This document shows, one piece after another, positions 22,071 to 33,953 of a DNA stretch of 64,000 bases. Numbering within the stretch: position 1 is the first letter of the stretch; each line of letters starts with the position of its first letter. The stretch comes from Rosa chinensis (lineage: Eukaryota > Streptophyta > Magnoliopsida > Rosales > Rosaceae), in NCBI RefSeq assembly GCF_002994745.2, contig NC_037088.1, positions 48,118,897 to 48,182,896 on the forward strand, in the 5' to 3' direction. The notes below the pieces were generated by a model that saw nothing but the letters and a program-made list of their open reading frames with translations, was not told the DNA's origin and did no database searches. The position numbers were made by a program, and so were the translations under genes.

Positions 22071-22751
22071 TATATATGTGAAATCGTAAAACTTAAAAGA
22101 TTGTTTTGAGTTTTTCGTTTATGATGATGTTTGGTAGGGATAAGAGTTTTATTATAAGTTTGAAATTAATTTTGGAAACAGGTGAAGTCTTTTTTGTTAA
22201 TATTGGCCTAAACCCTTTAGGGGCACCTAGTTCAGGTCCCTTAAGGTTAAGGGCGGTTTTTATTAACACTTGTTAAACTGTCTTCACACTTATGAAATTT
22301 CTTATCTAAGTAAGTATAGCCTATGTGGAATGGTGTCTAGAAAAGGGACAACGTCCATGACAGGTTCGACAGGTTCTGAATTCATAAGTGCATAAAATTG
22401 GGCCTAAACCACTATGTGAGAGTAGCTCAAGCCAAAATGAATTATGCCTCTTGTGTTCTTCCTCCCCCACCTGGCCATTTCAGTAAGGTTGCCCAAAAGA
22501 TTTGAAAGGAAGTTTGTGTCTAGGCGATTATACTTGGGCCGCACGTTACAATTTTGATTTTGAATTTATAATCGAATTTTTATTCTTATTAAACATTGGA
22601 AGGAACGAAAAATGCACATGTAATATTGTAAAGTTTATACCCTACAAAAATACTTGTAATTTCGTGTAACATGTATGGTTAAAGATTATACTTGTATTTT
22701 TCTATTAATTTTACTTTACTAACTTATTCTTTGAATTCCAGGGAAAATCAA
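22071..22751 (+). other. gypsy leader region
   Basis: Noncoding sequence between LTR and gag. It carries no recognisable gene; a clear primer-binding site could not be identified. Confidence 0.5.
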
Positions 22752-24231
22752 ATGACTGAAGGAACCCAGTCTATTAAGGACCTTGCGTCCTCCAATGTGC
22801 CTGGTGGGCTCCCTAATGCAATTGTGTACCCTGCTGCTGCAAATGGAAAGTCTGCTCACTTTGAAATGAAATTTGGATTGCTTCAGAGACTTCCCATTTT
22901 CCATGGCTTCAACGTGAAGACCCTAATAAGCACTTGAAGGAGTTTCTATTTGTTTGCTAAAGTATGACGCCTCAAGAGGTTGGTGAAGACATCTTCAAGT
23001 TAAAGGCATTTCCATTTTCTCTGGAGGATCGTGCTAAGGATTGGTTATATGAGTTTCCTGAAGGACATATTACATCTTGGAATGGATTAATGAAAGCATT
23101 TTTGGAGAAGTATTTTCTCACTTCACGTGTGATCATGCTTAGGAAGAAAATCACAGGAACTCAAGATGTGTATGAGACTTATCCAGCTTATTATGAGAGG
23201 TTCAAGGTCTTGTTATCACAATGTCCACAACACAAATTCAAGGATGAGAATCTCCTCCAATTTTTCTATGAAGGACTCACCCATTTAGATAGACAAATGT
23301 TGGATGCTGCAAGTGATGGGGCCTTTATAAACAAAACACCATAAGAGGGAATGAAATTGATTGCCAATCGTGCCTTAAATGCTCAACAATATGAAGGCCT
23401 TGGTAATTCAATCCAGAGGGTAAGTGAGGTAAGTAACTATGATATTTTGGATGAAAACTTAACAAACTTACTTCAATTGTGAGCCAGGTACTCAACATTC
23501 ATGGACAACCAATCTCCCAAAATTGGGAAGATTGCAACGTTATTGGTGGCTATGTTCAACAAGGCTTTCATAAGCCTCAGGTTTCTCATAACTTTGTTTC
23601 TTCCGATTTTGATTCGAATTCTAACCTTAATTATGATAAGATGTTTGAAGCTTTAGCAAGTTCTACTCAAGCACTTGTGGAGAGTCAACAAAGTCATAGT
23701 AAGGATATCTTGGAATTGAAGGAACAAATGGGTCGAGTTTTGGACTTTATAGGTATAATTTCAAACCCAAAGCCCCAATCTGCTAAGGCTGTCACAACAA
23801 GGAGTGGACATACACTTGTGGATCCACCAAAGAAAGGTAAGAAGGCCCAAGCCGTGATTGAGGAAGAAGAGGAAGATGTTGAGTCCTCCAATAGGGTACT
23901 TGAGAAGGATCCTGCTACACCTAAGGTTAAGACACAAGCACCCCCAACGTCTGAACCATACAAAGGTAATGATCTTAACTTTCAAAGTTCAGTTATTGCT
24001 AATCCATCTCCCTATATTCCATTTCCAAATAGATTTGCAAAGACAAAGAAGGAGGAGGAAAAAGCAATTTTGGAGATTTTCAAGAAGGTACAAGTCAACA
24101 TACCTTTGATTGAGTGTCTTACTCAAATCCCTAAGTACGCTAAGTACTTGAAGGAGCTCTGCACCACTAGGAGACGTAAACGTGAGAAAAAGGTAGTAAA
24201 AATGTCTGAAAACGTCTCAGCTATGATTTAG
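22752..24231 (+). pseudogene. Athila-like gag
   Basis: The opening MTEGTQSIKDLASSNVPGG is followed by FEMKFGLLQRLPIFHG and the retrotransposon gag core (FPFSLEDRAKDWLYEFPEG, FLEKYFLTSRVIMLRKKITG, LLQFFYEGLTHLDRQMLDAA). A linker and a charged C-terminal part end at 24231 (LTQIPKYAKYLKELCTTRR). The family uses this protein to form the particle. Stops near 22936, 23344 and 23480 break it into three frames. Confidence 0.85.
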
Positions 24232-25666
24232 AGAAAGTTCCACCTTACCTTAAAGACCCAGGAAGTTTTTCTATGCCTTGCACTATTGATAACACTAATT
24301 TCGAAAATGTGATGCTAGATCTAGGAGCTTCTATAAATGTTATGCCTTATAGTATTTATGAATCTCTAGACCTAGGTAAGCTTAAATCTGATAATATGAT
24401 TATCCAATTAGCTGACAGACCTAATGCTTATCTGAAAGGGTATGTTGAGGATCGGATGTCCCTTTGAAGGTGAATAGCTTGATCTTTCCTGCAGACTTTT
24501 ATGTCTTGGAAATGGGGGAGTCTCCTACGAACTCAACACCATTTTTGCTTGGAAGACCCTTCATGAGGACGGCTAGAATCAAGATTGATGTGTTTAATGG
24601 CTCCTTAACTATGGAGTTTGATGGTGAAGTTATTAGCTTCAACATTTTTGAAGCTATGAGGTACCCTATTTCTAATGATTACTCTGTTAGTACTACTGAT
24701 CTTCTGGACTCTCTTGCTTAGAAAATTTTTGAAGTAATGAATGAGGATACTTTGCTTACCACCATAGATAAATGACTTGGTTATTCTAGCAATGGTAAGG
24801 AAATTCCATTAGAGGAAGCTATGGATGACGTTTTGAATGACAAGGCCTTTGAGAGTGTGGCATACCTTGAGTCAACGCCACCTATTGTAGGTAAAGTCCC
24901 TAAACCTGTGTCAATTCAGTTATCTACTAATAAACCTGTCCCTTCAGTGATTCAGGCACCTACACTTGAACTTGAACCGCTTCTGGATCACTAGAAGTAT
25001 GCCTTTTTGGGAGATAACGACACCTTACCACTAAATGTGTCTTCAAAGCTCACAGTTGAGCAAGAAGGTAAGTTGGTGGATGTATTGAGGAAACACAAGA
25101 CTGCTATTGGATGGACTTTAGCAGATATCAAGGGGATTATCCCTACATGTTGTGTCCACAGAATACTTCTTGAGGAGGGGACGAAACCCACAGTAGAGGC
25201 CCAAAGGCGCCTCAACCCTCCAATGATGGAAGTAGTCAAGAAGGAGGTGATAAAGCTCTTGGATTGTGGAGTCATCTACCCCATTTCGGATAGTAGGTAA
25301 GTTTCACTTGTGCAAGTAGTGCCTAAGAAGAGTGGAATCACAGTTGTGAAGAATGAGGAGAATAAGCTTGTACCACAAAGGACTATGATTGGACATAGAG
25401 TTTGCATTGACTACTGAAAGCTCAACGCCACTACAAGGAAAGACCACTTCCCATTGCCCTTCATCGACCAAATGCTTGAGAGGTTAGCTGGTCATTCTTT
25501 TTATTGTTTTCTTGATGGATATTCTGGATATAACCAAATTTGGATAGCTCAAGAGGATCAAGAGAAGACTACCTTCACGCAACCTTTTGGCACTTTTGCA
25601 TATCGTAGAATGTCATTTAGACTTTGCAACGCCCCAGGTACATTCCAAAAGTGCATGCTTTCCATA
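24232..25666 (+). pseudogene. gypsy protease and first part of RT
   Basis: The retropepsin-like segment is LDLGASINVMPYSIYESLDL at about 24310 (DLGA in place of the usual D-S/T-G-A). It continues through the LLGRPFMRTARIKIDVFNG block. RT starts near 25040 with VLRKHKTAIGWTLADIKGI and RRLNPPMMEVVKKEVIKLLD, then LDGYSGYNQIWIAQEDQEKT and GTFAYRRMSFRLCNAPGTFQ. Several stops are present. The RT is cut after KCMLSI at the CACTA insertion. Confidence 0.85.
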
Positions 25667-25679
25667 CACTACTAGGATA

Positions 25680-26490
25680 AAGTTCATAGACATCAGTTCA
25701 CAACTGATGTTAAAAAAAAAAAAAATCCGATGTCTTAGTGGGCGATGTTAAAGATCGCCAAAACTAAGACATCGGTTCACAACTGATTTCTATTTTACAA
25801 CGAGACATTGGTTTAAGGTCCAGAACCGATGTAAAAAAGTTAATGTGATCACCATTTTGGTGTGTTTAGCTATTGTCAAACCTTCATATTTTGGCATTAG
25901 ATGCTTAATGAAATATAGGTCTAACAACACAATTATCCATTTTAACATCGTTTCTGATTTAGAAACGATGTCTGATAATATTTTACACATCGGTTCTCAT
26001 AAATTTTTGCTTGTGGTTCATAAGCTTTTCGTGTGTTTGGTACATAATATTTCACTAGACATTCAATCTACATTCTGTAGTATAGTTTGAACTGATGTCC
26101 ATATTTATGCTAGACATCGGTTTTGTTTATATATCGATGTCCATAGTTATTCCAGACATCGGTTTTTCTTTATATATCGATGTCCATAGTAATCTAGACA
26201 TCAGTTTTGTTTATATATCGATGTCCATAGTAATTCTAGACATCGGTTTTTGTTTATATCTCGATGTCTACATTTATACTAGACATCGTTTTTGTTTATA
26301 TATCGATGTTCATAGTAATGCTAGACATCGGTTTTTGTTTGGTAACTGATGTATTTTCTCATTCTTGACATCGGTTTTTGTTTCCAAACTGATGTATTTT
26401 TTCTTTTCTGACATCGGTTTTTGTTTTCAAACTGATGTAATTTCTGTTTTCTGACATCAATTCTTCATCAGTAACTGATGTTTTTTTCAT
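25680..26490. repeat. left subterminal repeat array of CACTA #1
   Basis: The word ACATCGGTT(T) and its partner (A)TCGATGTCCATAG or AACTGATGT alternate about every 30-60 bp, with at least a dozen occurrences. The right subterminal region at 32865-32990 has a shorter set of the same words. Such arrays are known transposase-binding regions in CACTA elements. Confidence 0.85.
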
Positions 26491-26780
26491 ATCCCTTTCC
26501 TGCTGTATTTGGTACTAGAAAGCTGATCCACAAATAACATGAAATTCAAATGTACTCTAAATATTAGGGAATTGTATTAATTTCTATTAGGGCTGGGCAC
26601 GGGCCGGGCCCAACTATAATTTCACTGGGCCCGGACCCGGCCCGTTTTTCATTGGGCCCGGACCCGGCCCGTTTTAACAAAAACAGGGACCGGCCCGGAA
26701 CCGGCCCGTTTCATTTCGGGCCGGGCTTGCGGGCTTTCGGGCCCAAAAACCTGTATTTGACCATTTGCTTATGCCTATAT

Positions 26781-26782
26781 GG

Positions 26783-26822
<40 letters not shown>
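26781..26822. repeat. (TA)n microsatellite
   Basis: Uninterrupted TA dinucleotide run of about 40 bp inside the hAT element. Confidence 0.95.
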
Positions 26823-26824
<2 letters not shown>

Positions 26825-28596
26825 AGATTTCATTCATATATAGTTGCAAATTTCAAGCTGTTGAAGATTTGAATCAAAACACAATATCAAGATACAAAGT
26901 TCAAGCTGCAAATTCGAATTCAAAGTGTCCAAATTCAAATACAAATATCCAATGAAATATAAAGTCCTAAAGTCCTAATTCAGATGCAGCAATTTAGCAA
27001 GCCATTTTTTTCAGTCTCCTATCCAGCAGCAATGCAGCCATCATCAATTGGCTTCCACAGTTTTCCCTACAATAGCCATCCATCATTAGGCAGTAATGAA
27101 GTAATCCGAATGCTCGATGGCCAGTAATCTGTCAAATGAAAAACAACAGTGAGATCATTTCAATAGTAACAATAAAACTCTGCTGGGTAGATCAACTTCC
27201 TAGCTTATGAAGTACAGACTTTACAGAATCCTTATAGTTCCAAGAGTCATTTAAATGGTTTAGGACTTTTGACATCTATTTGGTTAGACTAGTCCTATTC
27301 TGCTGCAGCAGCAAGCTTATGAGAATTTTAAGGGTGTAAAAAGCTGTAAGAAGGCAAACTCAAGCAGTACACATAACATAATTTGAGAAGATATTTTCAG
27401 GAGCATGATTAATGCCTACTGGCATCATGTGTAGAACCATCACCTTCGCAATTGTACAATCATGCAATATCAACATTTAAAATCAAATTTAATAGTAGAA
27501 AATCAACCTCTATGTCCATTCCATAAATGTAACGTGATATTTTTATTTTTATTTTCCAATTTTTTTTAGAAATACAAACATGTATACCTGGGCACTCAAC
27601 AACTTCTTTGCTAAAACCATACCTGTGAAACAATAGTGAAAAATTTTCAGAATAAGTATTATGTCTCTCCTTGGGAGGAAATATGTATACATGTATATAT
27701 AAATATAGGTTGATCGAAAGCTGATGTCTGCAAGTCAGACTCATGAAAATAGTAATACCATTCCATCAGAATCTGCCCTGAATGGTTCTGTGTATGTGTG
27801 ATATAAAGATAACAATACTACTATCACAGAAGTCATGCATGAAAATAAGAGTAAACTTTAGTTGATTAGTTAGTTTGATGGATAGTAAACCACAATAACT
27901 TTTTGGTTGCAATTTTAATTGGCGATGCATCTTGTATGTTTGTAAAATAGCCTCAGTTACCTCATGAATTTAGATGTCACTAGTACAGGATACTTTACGA
28001 GAAGATGCAATGCCTGATTAAGCTGCTGAGGATGCTAAGACTGATGGCGGGGGTGGTAGATGGTGGGCGTGAGGTAGCGAGCGATGGGGACTGCACGTAA
28101 TGATTGTTGGAGGCAAAAGTTTGGGTTGATGAGATTCAAACTCCTGAGACTCTCACTGTCCTAACTCCTAAGTGCTACTTCAATACCAATATTCAAGATT
28201 ATCAACAAGTCAATATACAAAAATACCAGAAACTGCAGATCTCTTAATATATAAACAAATACCAATAACTGCAACTCAACATAATCAACTTTACTCATTC
28301 ATTTCAGAAACTGCAGGTAGCAAATAAAATAGCAATATGCAGCAAGCAAGCAAAAATTAATGCAGTAGGCAATAAATCAAATACCAGCAGCCATCTTTGA
28401 TTTTTTAGCTTGACAAGCAGCCTTTTTTGCAAAATACAAAAAGCAATGAACTCAACAAAAACTCAAATCCCAGTTTAGCTACAAACCAAATAAGCACAAA
28501 AAGAGATCAAATTTATCAATAAACTAAGGAACCCATGAAGCTAAAACGAGTGGCAGACCTGAAGAACAACGATCTCCTATTCTCTGGCTTCGAGTT

Positions 28597-28870
28597 GGCA
28601 GATGAAGTGAAGAGAGAAAGAGAGAAGGATAGAGCAGTCCTGGGCGGCGTCTCGATCCGAGAGGGAGAGAGGAGGCTTCGTGCAGGTGAAGTGAAGAGAG
28701 AGAGAGGGAGAGAGAGAGAGAGAGGGACAGAGCTGGGCGCCGTCTCGGGAGCTGTCTCACTCGGTGCGTCGATCTATGAGGGAGAAAGAAGGAGGCGTCG
28801 GCAGCGTCGTGCAGGTGCAGTGAAGAGAGAAAGAGAAGGATCGGTGTCTCGACCCTAGGCGGCGTCTCGA
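28597..28870. repeat. degenerate tandem repeat, GA-rich, unit about 120 bp
   Basis: The words GTGAAGAGAGA, GGGCGGCGTCTCG and CGTGCAGGTG recur two or three times in the same order. The minus strand looks like a CT-rich untranslated leader; no protein is supported. Confidence 0.65.
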
Positions 28871-29369
28871 TCGGAGCTCGTTTGGTGTCTCGGCCTCACA
28901 GCTATGGCGGAGGAGAATGAGCTCAGTTTCGACTTTGTAGATGGAGGCGCCTCTTGTGTGTTCAGATCGGGTAGAAAATTAGAAATGGAAGATGAAGATT
29001 ACGTTTAGGTTTTTGAGAGAAGAGTAGAATCTTATGTGTTCAATCCTATGATAAGGATTTTACTCTCTATATTAGTACCAATAATACATGGCCATCTGTC
29101 TTTTGATGTCTAATACGGGCCTGACGGGCTTTTTCTATTTTCAAACACAAGGCCCGGCCCGAACCGTTTGTTTGAAAGTCAAGGCCCGGCCCGAACCGTT
29201 TCGACAAAAAAAATAATTGGGCCCGACCCGTACGGGCCGGGTTTTGACGGGCCGGTCCGGGTTTGCGGGTTTTCGGGCTTAAATGCCCAGCCCTAATTTC
29301 TATTAAGGCCAAGCAAAACAATGATGAAATTGACACATCATATACATTAAAACTAATGCCATGAAACTT

Positions 29370-29505
29370 AACCCTTCATATACATTAATATCAAGGCCAA
29401 TCTTGAGAAGAACAGCATAATTATTCTTCAGATACTTCACAACAGCGTTCCTCTTCTTCTTAATCGCCCCTAGCCTCACCTTTATGCTCTTTATATCAGA
29501 TTTGC
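29370..29505 (-). pseudogene. captured IST1-like exon fragment
   Basis: After an AG acceptor (ttgatgcag) the minus strand reads KSDIKSIKVRLGAIKKKRNA and then VVKYLKNNYAVLLKIGLDI. This fits the first helix of plant IST1-like proteins, which regulate Vps4/ESCRT-III in endosomal sorting (family pattern KSDIK.IK.RL..I.KKRNA). The match fades after LDI, where family members read NAYGRAEGL. It is a fragment only. Confidence 0.55.
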
Positions 29506-29714
29506 TGCATCAAAAAGACCCAAAATCAGAATCCAAAACAAAACTTAAAAGAAACAGGAAACCATACTCTACATAAACTTGGGCAGAAAGACAAACTGGG
29601 TTTAAATTTATCATTAAAAGCCACAGTCGACCAGAGAGTAATAAAAAGCACATACTTGAATAAGTGATTGAGATAGTGCAAAGCAGCAAACAAAGTAAAA
29701 AGCACATACTTGAA

Positions 29715-29960
29715 TAAATATTGATGAACAGCAGCCAATCCAGTTCCTGAAAATAACCTAAATAAATTCTGAAAAGCTAGAGTCAAAGAAAATCCAAGAT
29801 GGTATTAATTTTACTCCAATTGGGCTCCGTTAAGAGTGGAATTAAAAGCTACAGACTCAATAGTCAATTCAATGAGTGCTTACCAATGCCGATAAGCAAA
29901 GCAGATAACCCCTTGTTCTTTGTCAAGCCTCCCATGAATATCTTTCTGCACAAAAAGAAC
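29715..29960 (-). pseudogene. two exon-like pieces of unknown origin
   Basis: Two short blocks with proper AG and GT borders: the first contains MGGLTKNKGLSALLIGIG, and the second TGLAAVHQYLFK. They join in frame across an intron-like gap. I do not recognise the protein. They lie upstream, in minus-strand order, of the IST1-like exon and could be part of that gene or of another. Confidence 0.35.
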
Positions 29961-30054
29961 GATGGAACCCATTAGCTTATTCTTGACGTATTAGCCTATT
30001 TCCTCCTTCAATTCCCATGGAACAATGCCATCATCCGTTTTGTCTATGATAGGC

Positions 30055-32328
30055 TTACCATTGCAAGTAATCCTGTTCTTCCTCCTCTATTGCCCCACTT
30101 AACTCTGCCGCTCGCAACATTAGTTTTAACTCCTCTTCAGTAGCATATGGTTCAATGATTGAAAACCAACAAGAAAATAAATACAAATAAAATAGAAGTT
30201 GAGGATAATTCAAACTTGAGTATTCAAAAGAAAACCTTCTTCCTTTCAACCCTAGAATTTTCAGCATCCCCATTGATAGGTATGTACCAACTCTTCCGAC
30301 AGGATATAGTACCAATGAAAGCCAAGCCACCGGCCTAACCTAGAGGCATTAAACCAATACACGTCGAATTAAGCAAAGGCAGGCAGGAGTAACATAAGTT
30401 ACGCACACAGATTGCACCACTATACCAAAAGGCAGGGACGTCTAACTAGTATTCACATGTAGAACTTAGTTAAAGTTAGAGAAAGAATCTAACTTACCAC
30501 AAACCTAGCAACTTCTGTGGGATTGTGAACAGAAACACTTTTGGGCGTTACTTCAGTGAGGGGCAAAATAAGAACCTTGCATCATTAAAGGGAGAAGAGC
30601 ATTATCAGATATCAGTTCCATACAAAAAGAAATTTCCTCATATGTCATGGCCTTCCCTAACAAGTGAGGAGAGGACAAAATAGAACAATGATTTTGCATT
30701 TTAACAAAATTTCAGTCTCAACACCCAATGTATATAACACTAACATCTGACTCGATAAGAAGTCCAGCAAATTTGATCAATCTCTCTCTTGAGACTGCTT
30801 ATAGAAAATAACCTACTCAGTCATAAATGAAAGAACATCTCTTCGGTGTCCGCTCCTGATACTAAATATATTTTAGTGTTGTGTTTTATAAGATTACTGA
30901 TATAGGATAGAGTACAAGTTATTGGCATTTTCAACATTACAAGCTTGATCATACAAAATATCTATGGTATAAGGACCACTAAAACATAAACTGACCAGTA
31001 CCCAGTTTGTCACAAACAAACTTTAAAACCTCCAACTATGTATCGTATCAGGCAGGGAAAATGAGACATACAGTCATTACTCCAGTTGATTCACAAACAC
31101 CAGCTTCACCAAATATCACTGTTACAGTCTCTGTAACTAAAGCAGTTGCTCTAATATTGACAACACTGAGTACAAAAGTAAATTCTACAATAAGAAAGAA
31201 ATGTTCAACTTCATGACAAAAGAAAGGAAAAACAAATACCAACAAATATGAGAAGGAAAGTACGTTGTGCCAATAAGTACGGTTGACAAGAACCGAGTCA
31301 CATCATTGCGAAGCAATCTGAAGACACCATTTTCAGGCTCTTTCTCAGCCAACTCACACACCTGACACAAATTAATATCAATTAAGTAATTTTCGTTCAA
31401 GATTCTACCAAGGTTAGATCAGTCACATTCTTTCAAATCAATGGTTTGGATCATTGCCCAGCTTATGAAGATTCTAATGTGTGTAAACTCACTGGATAAG
31501 ATACATTTCAAAGACAACACAATATTTAGATATAGGAACCCAGAAGGCCAAAAGCCCAAAACCTATAAAGCTCATACATCTCGAGGCATAATGTGCTAAC
31601 TGAAGATTCTAATAGGTTAGTTGACTCACATTCTTTCAAAAATTTAATGGTTTAGATCATTCACGTTCTTCCAAGATTCTAATGCAGTCTATCATTCACT
31701 AATTAATGGATACATTTTAAACACAGAACTATGTCTAGATATAGGCATCCAGATGGCCACAACACATAAAGTTCATACCTTGGCAGATGTCTAGATATCA
31801 TTCCAGCAGCGTCTTCGGCCAAGCATATCTGAACATCAACATGCACTTGTCAACAACCCCATAGCTTGCATTGACCACACCCTCCACAGCAAAAGCTCTC
31901 CTAGCCCCATACACCAAAACCCCACAAACCATAGCTGCTAAAATGACTCCACACTTCACCATTACCCTAACAAAATCAAAACTCGAACCCGAAACAGCAT
32001 TTGTACCACTAGAACTCTCACTATCTTTACCTACAGCTCTCAAACGAGCTCTATTAGCAAGCAAGTCAACTCCTTCGCATCTTGGACCTAAGAACCTCCC
32101 AAAATCGCTAGTGCCAATGCAATTCGACACCAATCGAAATGGGTATTGATTACTTTGCACCAAAATCTTGGTGGGGAAATTTTTCTGCTTATGGTAATAC
32201 AAGAAACTCAATGATTTCGAACCAGAAATGAATCTGGGCGGGCTTAGAATTGAAGACTCAAGCGCCATAGCACCCAAAAACAGAATTTGAACAAGACCCA
32301 GAACGCAGAGTAAACTAATCAAAGCCAA
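30055..32328 (-). pseudogene. captured plastid CNNM/DUF21 (CorC-like) gene fragment with introns
   Basis: On the minus strand the first block (32328 to about 31800) gives an N-terminal region rich in serine with a hydrophobic stretch (VKCGVILAAMVCGVLVYGAR) and AFAVEGVVNASYGVVD. Separate exons follow: CELAEKEPENGVFRLLRNDV and TRFLSTVLIGTT (about 31365-31262), VVNIRATALVTE and IFGEAGV (about 31180-31050), VAWLSLVLYPVGRVGTYLSM (about 30330-30240), and EEELKLMLRAAELSGAIEEE (about 30150-30055). This order matches the At1g55930-type chloroplast DUF21/CBS proteins. The CBS pair and C terminus are missing. Introns are kept, so it was copied at the DNA level. Confidence 0.8.
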
Positions 32329-32340
32329 AGAATCAAATGA

Positions 32341-32760
32341 ATGAATTTTTTTTTTTTTTTTGGGGGAATATCAGAATTGGATGTTCAAGTGTGGATGGGA
32401 TGGGAGGCTAACGTTGTGGGAGGAATAGAAGATGAAGAGACTTGGGAAGGAAGAGGGTCATGGTTGAAGGGAAAGGGGTTCATTATAAACATGTTCCATG
32501 GTGGGCTCGACGAGGGAACAAGGCGGAGCTCCGGCATGGACTGCGTCATTGGTGGATTTGGTGATTTGAGGAGAGAGATGAGAGAAGAGGTGTGCCGGAG
32601 GAGAACGGAGACGGAGGCAGAGAAGGAGGAGAGTGGAGACGGAGGCCGAGGCGGAGAATAGTTGGGTGATGGTTGGAGGCGGAGGATGAGGAAGAGGAGG
32701 TCGGGTGCTGGTAGGGTGTCGTGGTGGGTAGGGTTTGAGAATAAAAAAATGTCGTGCCAG
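32341..32760. other. GA-rich sequence upstream of the captured DUF21 copy
   Basis: Purine-rich on the plus strand, hence pyrimidine-rich upstream of the captured ATG. It is probably the host gene's 5' region carried along; no separate gene is supported. Confidence 0.45.
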
Positions 32761-33012
32761 TCAATATGACTAAGTGTTGGGGAATTGAAATTTTGTTCCC
32801 CCGCGTTGAAAATTTGGTAACTTAGCCATTTTCTGCGTTTTTCAAAATTTTGAAAAAAAATGTAGATATCGGTTAACTTTTAGAAATGACGTTAATTGTA
32901 CAGATAGAAATCGGATTTCTAAGAACCGATGTTAGAAATTTTTTTTACATCGCCTCAAATCCTAACTGATGTCTATGACATGATGTCTATTAGCATTATT
33001 CTAGTAGTGATA

Positions 33013-33846
33013 TTTTCTGATTTTGTTGAAAAGATTATTGAAGTATTTATGGATGATTTTTTGGTTTTTGGAAAAGATTTCGATAATTGCCTTAATAATC
33101 TTGAATTGATTTTGAACGATGCATTGAAACTAACCTTGTTTTGAATTGGGAAAAATGTCATTTTATGGTTACTCAAGGTATAGTTTTAGGACATATTGTT
33201 CTGCTAGGGGAATTGAAGTCGATAAGGCTAAAGTAGATTCTATTAGATACTTACCCCCTCCCACTTATGTGAGAGAGGTTCGTTCTTTTCTTGGACATGC
33301 AGGATTTTACAGGCGCTTTATCAATGACTTCCCTCAAATATCAAGACCCCTATGCAAGTTGTTGCAAAAGGATGTGGCGTTTGACTTTGATGAGGAATGC
33401 AAGCAAGCTTTCGAAAAGCTCAAGGAGTTGTTGACTACCGCCCCTATCATGCAACCACTAGATTGTCCCTTCTATTTGAGCTTATGTGTGACGCCTCTGA
33501 CTATGCAGTTGGAGCTGTCCTTGGTCAACGCAAGGACAAGAGACCTCATGCCATATACTATGTTTCTAGAACTTTGAATGATGCTCAATTGAATTATTCC
33601 ACAATAGAAAAAGAACTTTTAGCTGTTGTTTTTGCTTTAGAGAAATTTAGATCTTATTTACTTGGAACTAAAGTGACTATTTTCTTTGATCATGTAGCTT
33701 TGAAGTACCTACTTTCGAAGAAGGAGGCAAAACCAAGACTTATACGTTGGATCCTTCTTCTACAAGAGCTTGATATGGACATCAAGGACAAGAAGGGAAG
33801 CGAGAATGTGGTGGCAGACCACCTTAGCCGTATCATACATGATTAG
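33013..33846 (+). pseudogene. gypsy RT second part and RNase H
   Basis: RT resumes with FSDFVEKIIEVFMDDFLVFG, where FMDD is the active-site box. After a frameshift it continues with RYLPPPTYVREVRSFLGHAG and FYRRFINDFPQISRPLCKLL. The Ty3-type RNase H follows ([45 protein letters not shown]) up to a stop at 33844. No integrase comes after it. Confidence 0.85.
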
Positions 33847-33878
33847 GACACCCTACCCTTAGTGGAAACGTTTCCAGA

Positions 33879-33953
33879 TAGAACGATCCCTACTTGCTAT
33901 ATACTAACAATTGACAACATGGTTAATTTTGAGAACTCATTTCGAACTCATCA
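33879..33953 (+). repeat. remnant of the gypsy 3' LTR (last 75 bp)
   Basis: Matches 22009-22064 of the 5' LTR and ends in CATCA directly before the GTATG target duplication. It follows RNase H with only about 30 bp between, which places a large deletion here. Confidence 0.75.

Larger units (their letters stand above)
26588..29295. mobile_element. non-autonomous hAT element nested in CACTA #1
   Basis: Perfect 8-bp target duplication ATTTCTAT at 26580-26587 and 29296-29303. Ends are TAGGGCTGGGCACGGGC and TGCCCAGCCCTA in inverted orientation, with further GGGCCGG/CCCGGCCC repeats in both subterminal parts. About 2.7 kb. No transposase is recognised. The inside has a (TA)n run, AT-rich intron-like DNA and a GA-rich repeat near 28600-28870 that may be a captured 5' untranslated region. 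Confidence 0.9.
25667..33009. mobile_element. non-autonomous CACTA element #1, carrying host gene fragments, nested in the gypsy RT
   Basis: It begins CACTACTAGGATAA and ends TTATTCTAGTAGTG, flanked by the 3-bp target duplication ATA (25664-25666 and 33010-33012). Removing it restores the gypsy RT text from CMLSI to FSDFVEKI. Subterminal regions carry many copies of ACATCGGTT and its inverse, as CACTA elements do. No transposase was found. It contains exon-like pieces of a CNNM/DUF21 gene and an IST1-like gene, both on the minus strand, and a nested hAT element (26588-29295). Confidence 0.9.
20072..33953 (+). mobile_element. Athila-like Ty3/gypsy retrotransposon nested in copia #2
   Basis: Target duplication GTATG at 20067-20071 and 33954-33958. 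It starts TGATCAGACG and ends CGAACTCATCA. The order is a long 5' LTR (about 2 kb), leader, gag, protease and RT. RT is interrupted by a CACTA element (25667-33009), then continues to RNase H up to 33846. Integrase and nearly all of the 3' LTR are missing: only about 75 bp of LTR end (33879-33953), matching 22009-22064, is left. This is a deletion derivative and cannot be autonomous. Confidence 0.9.

Noticed and set aside
28535..28858. Arginine- and glutamate-rich open frame in the inner hAT element
   Set aside because: It is produced by a GA-rich tandem repeat; no domain is recognisable.
31007..31216. Plus-strand open frames over 31000-32150
   Set aside because: They are antisense to the captured DUF21 exons, which explain the sequence better.
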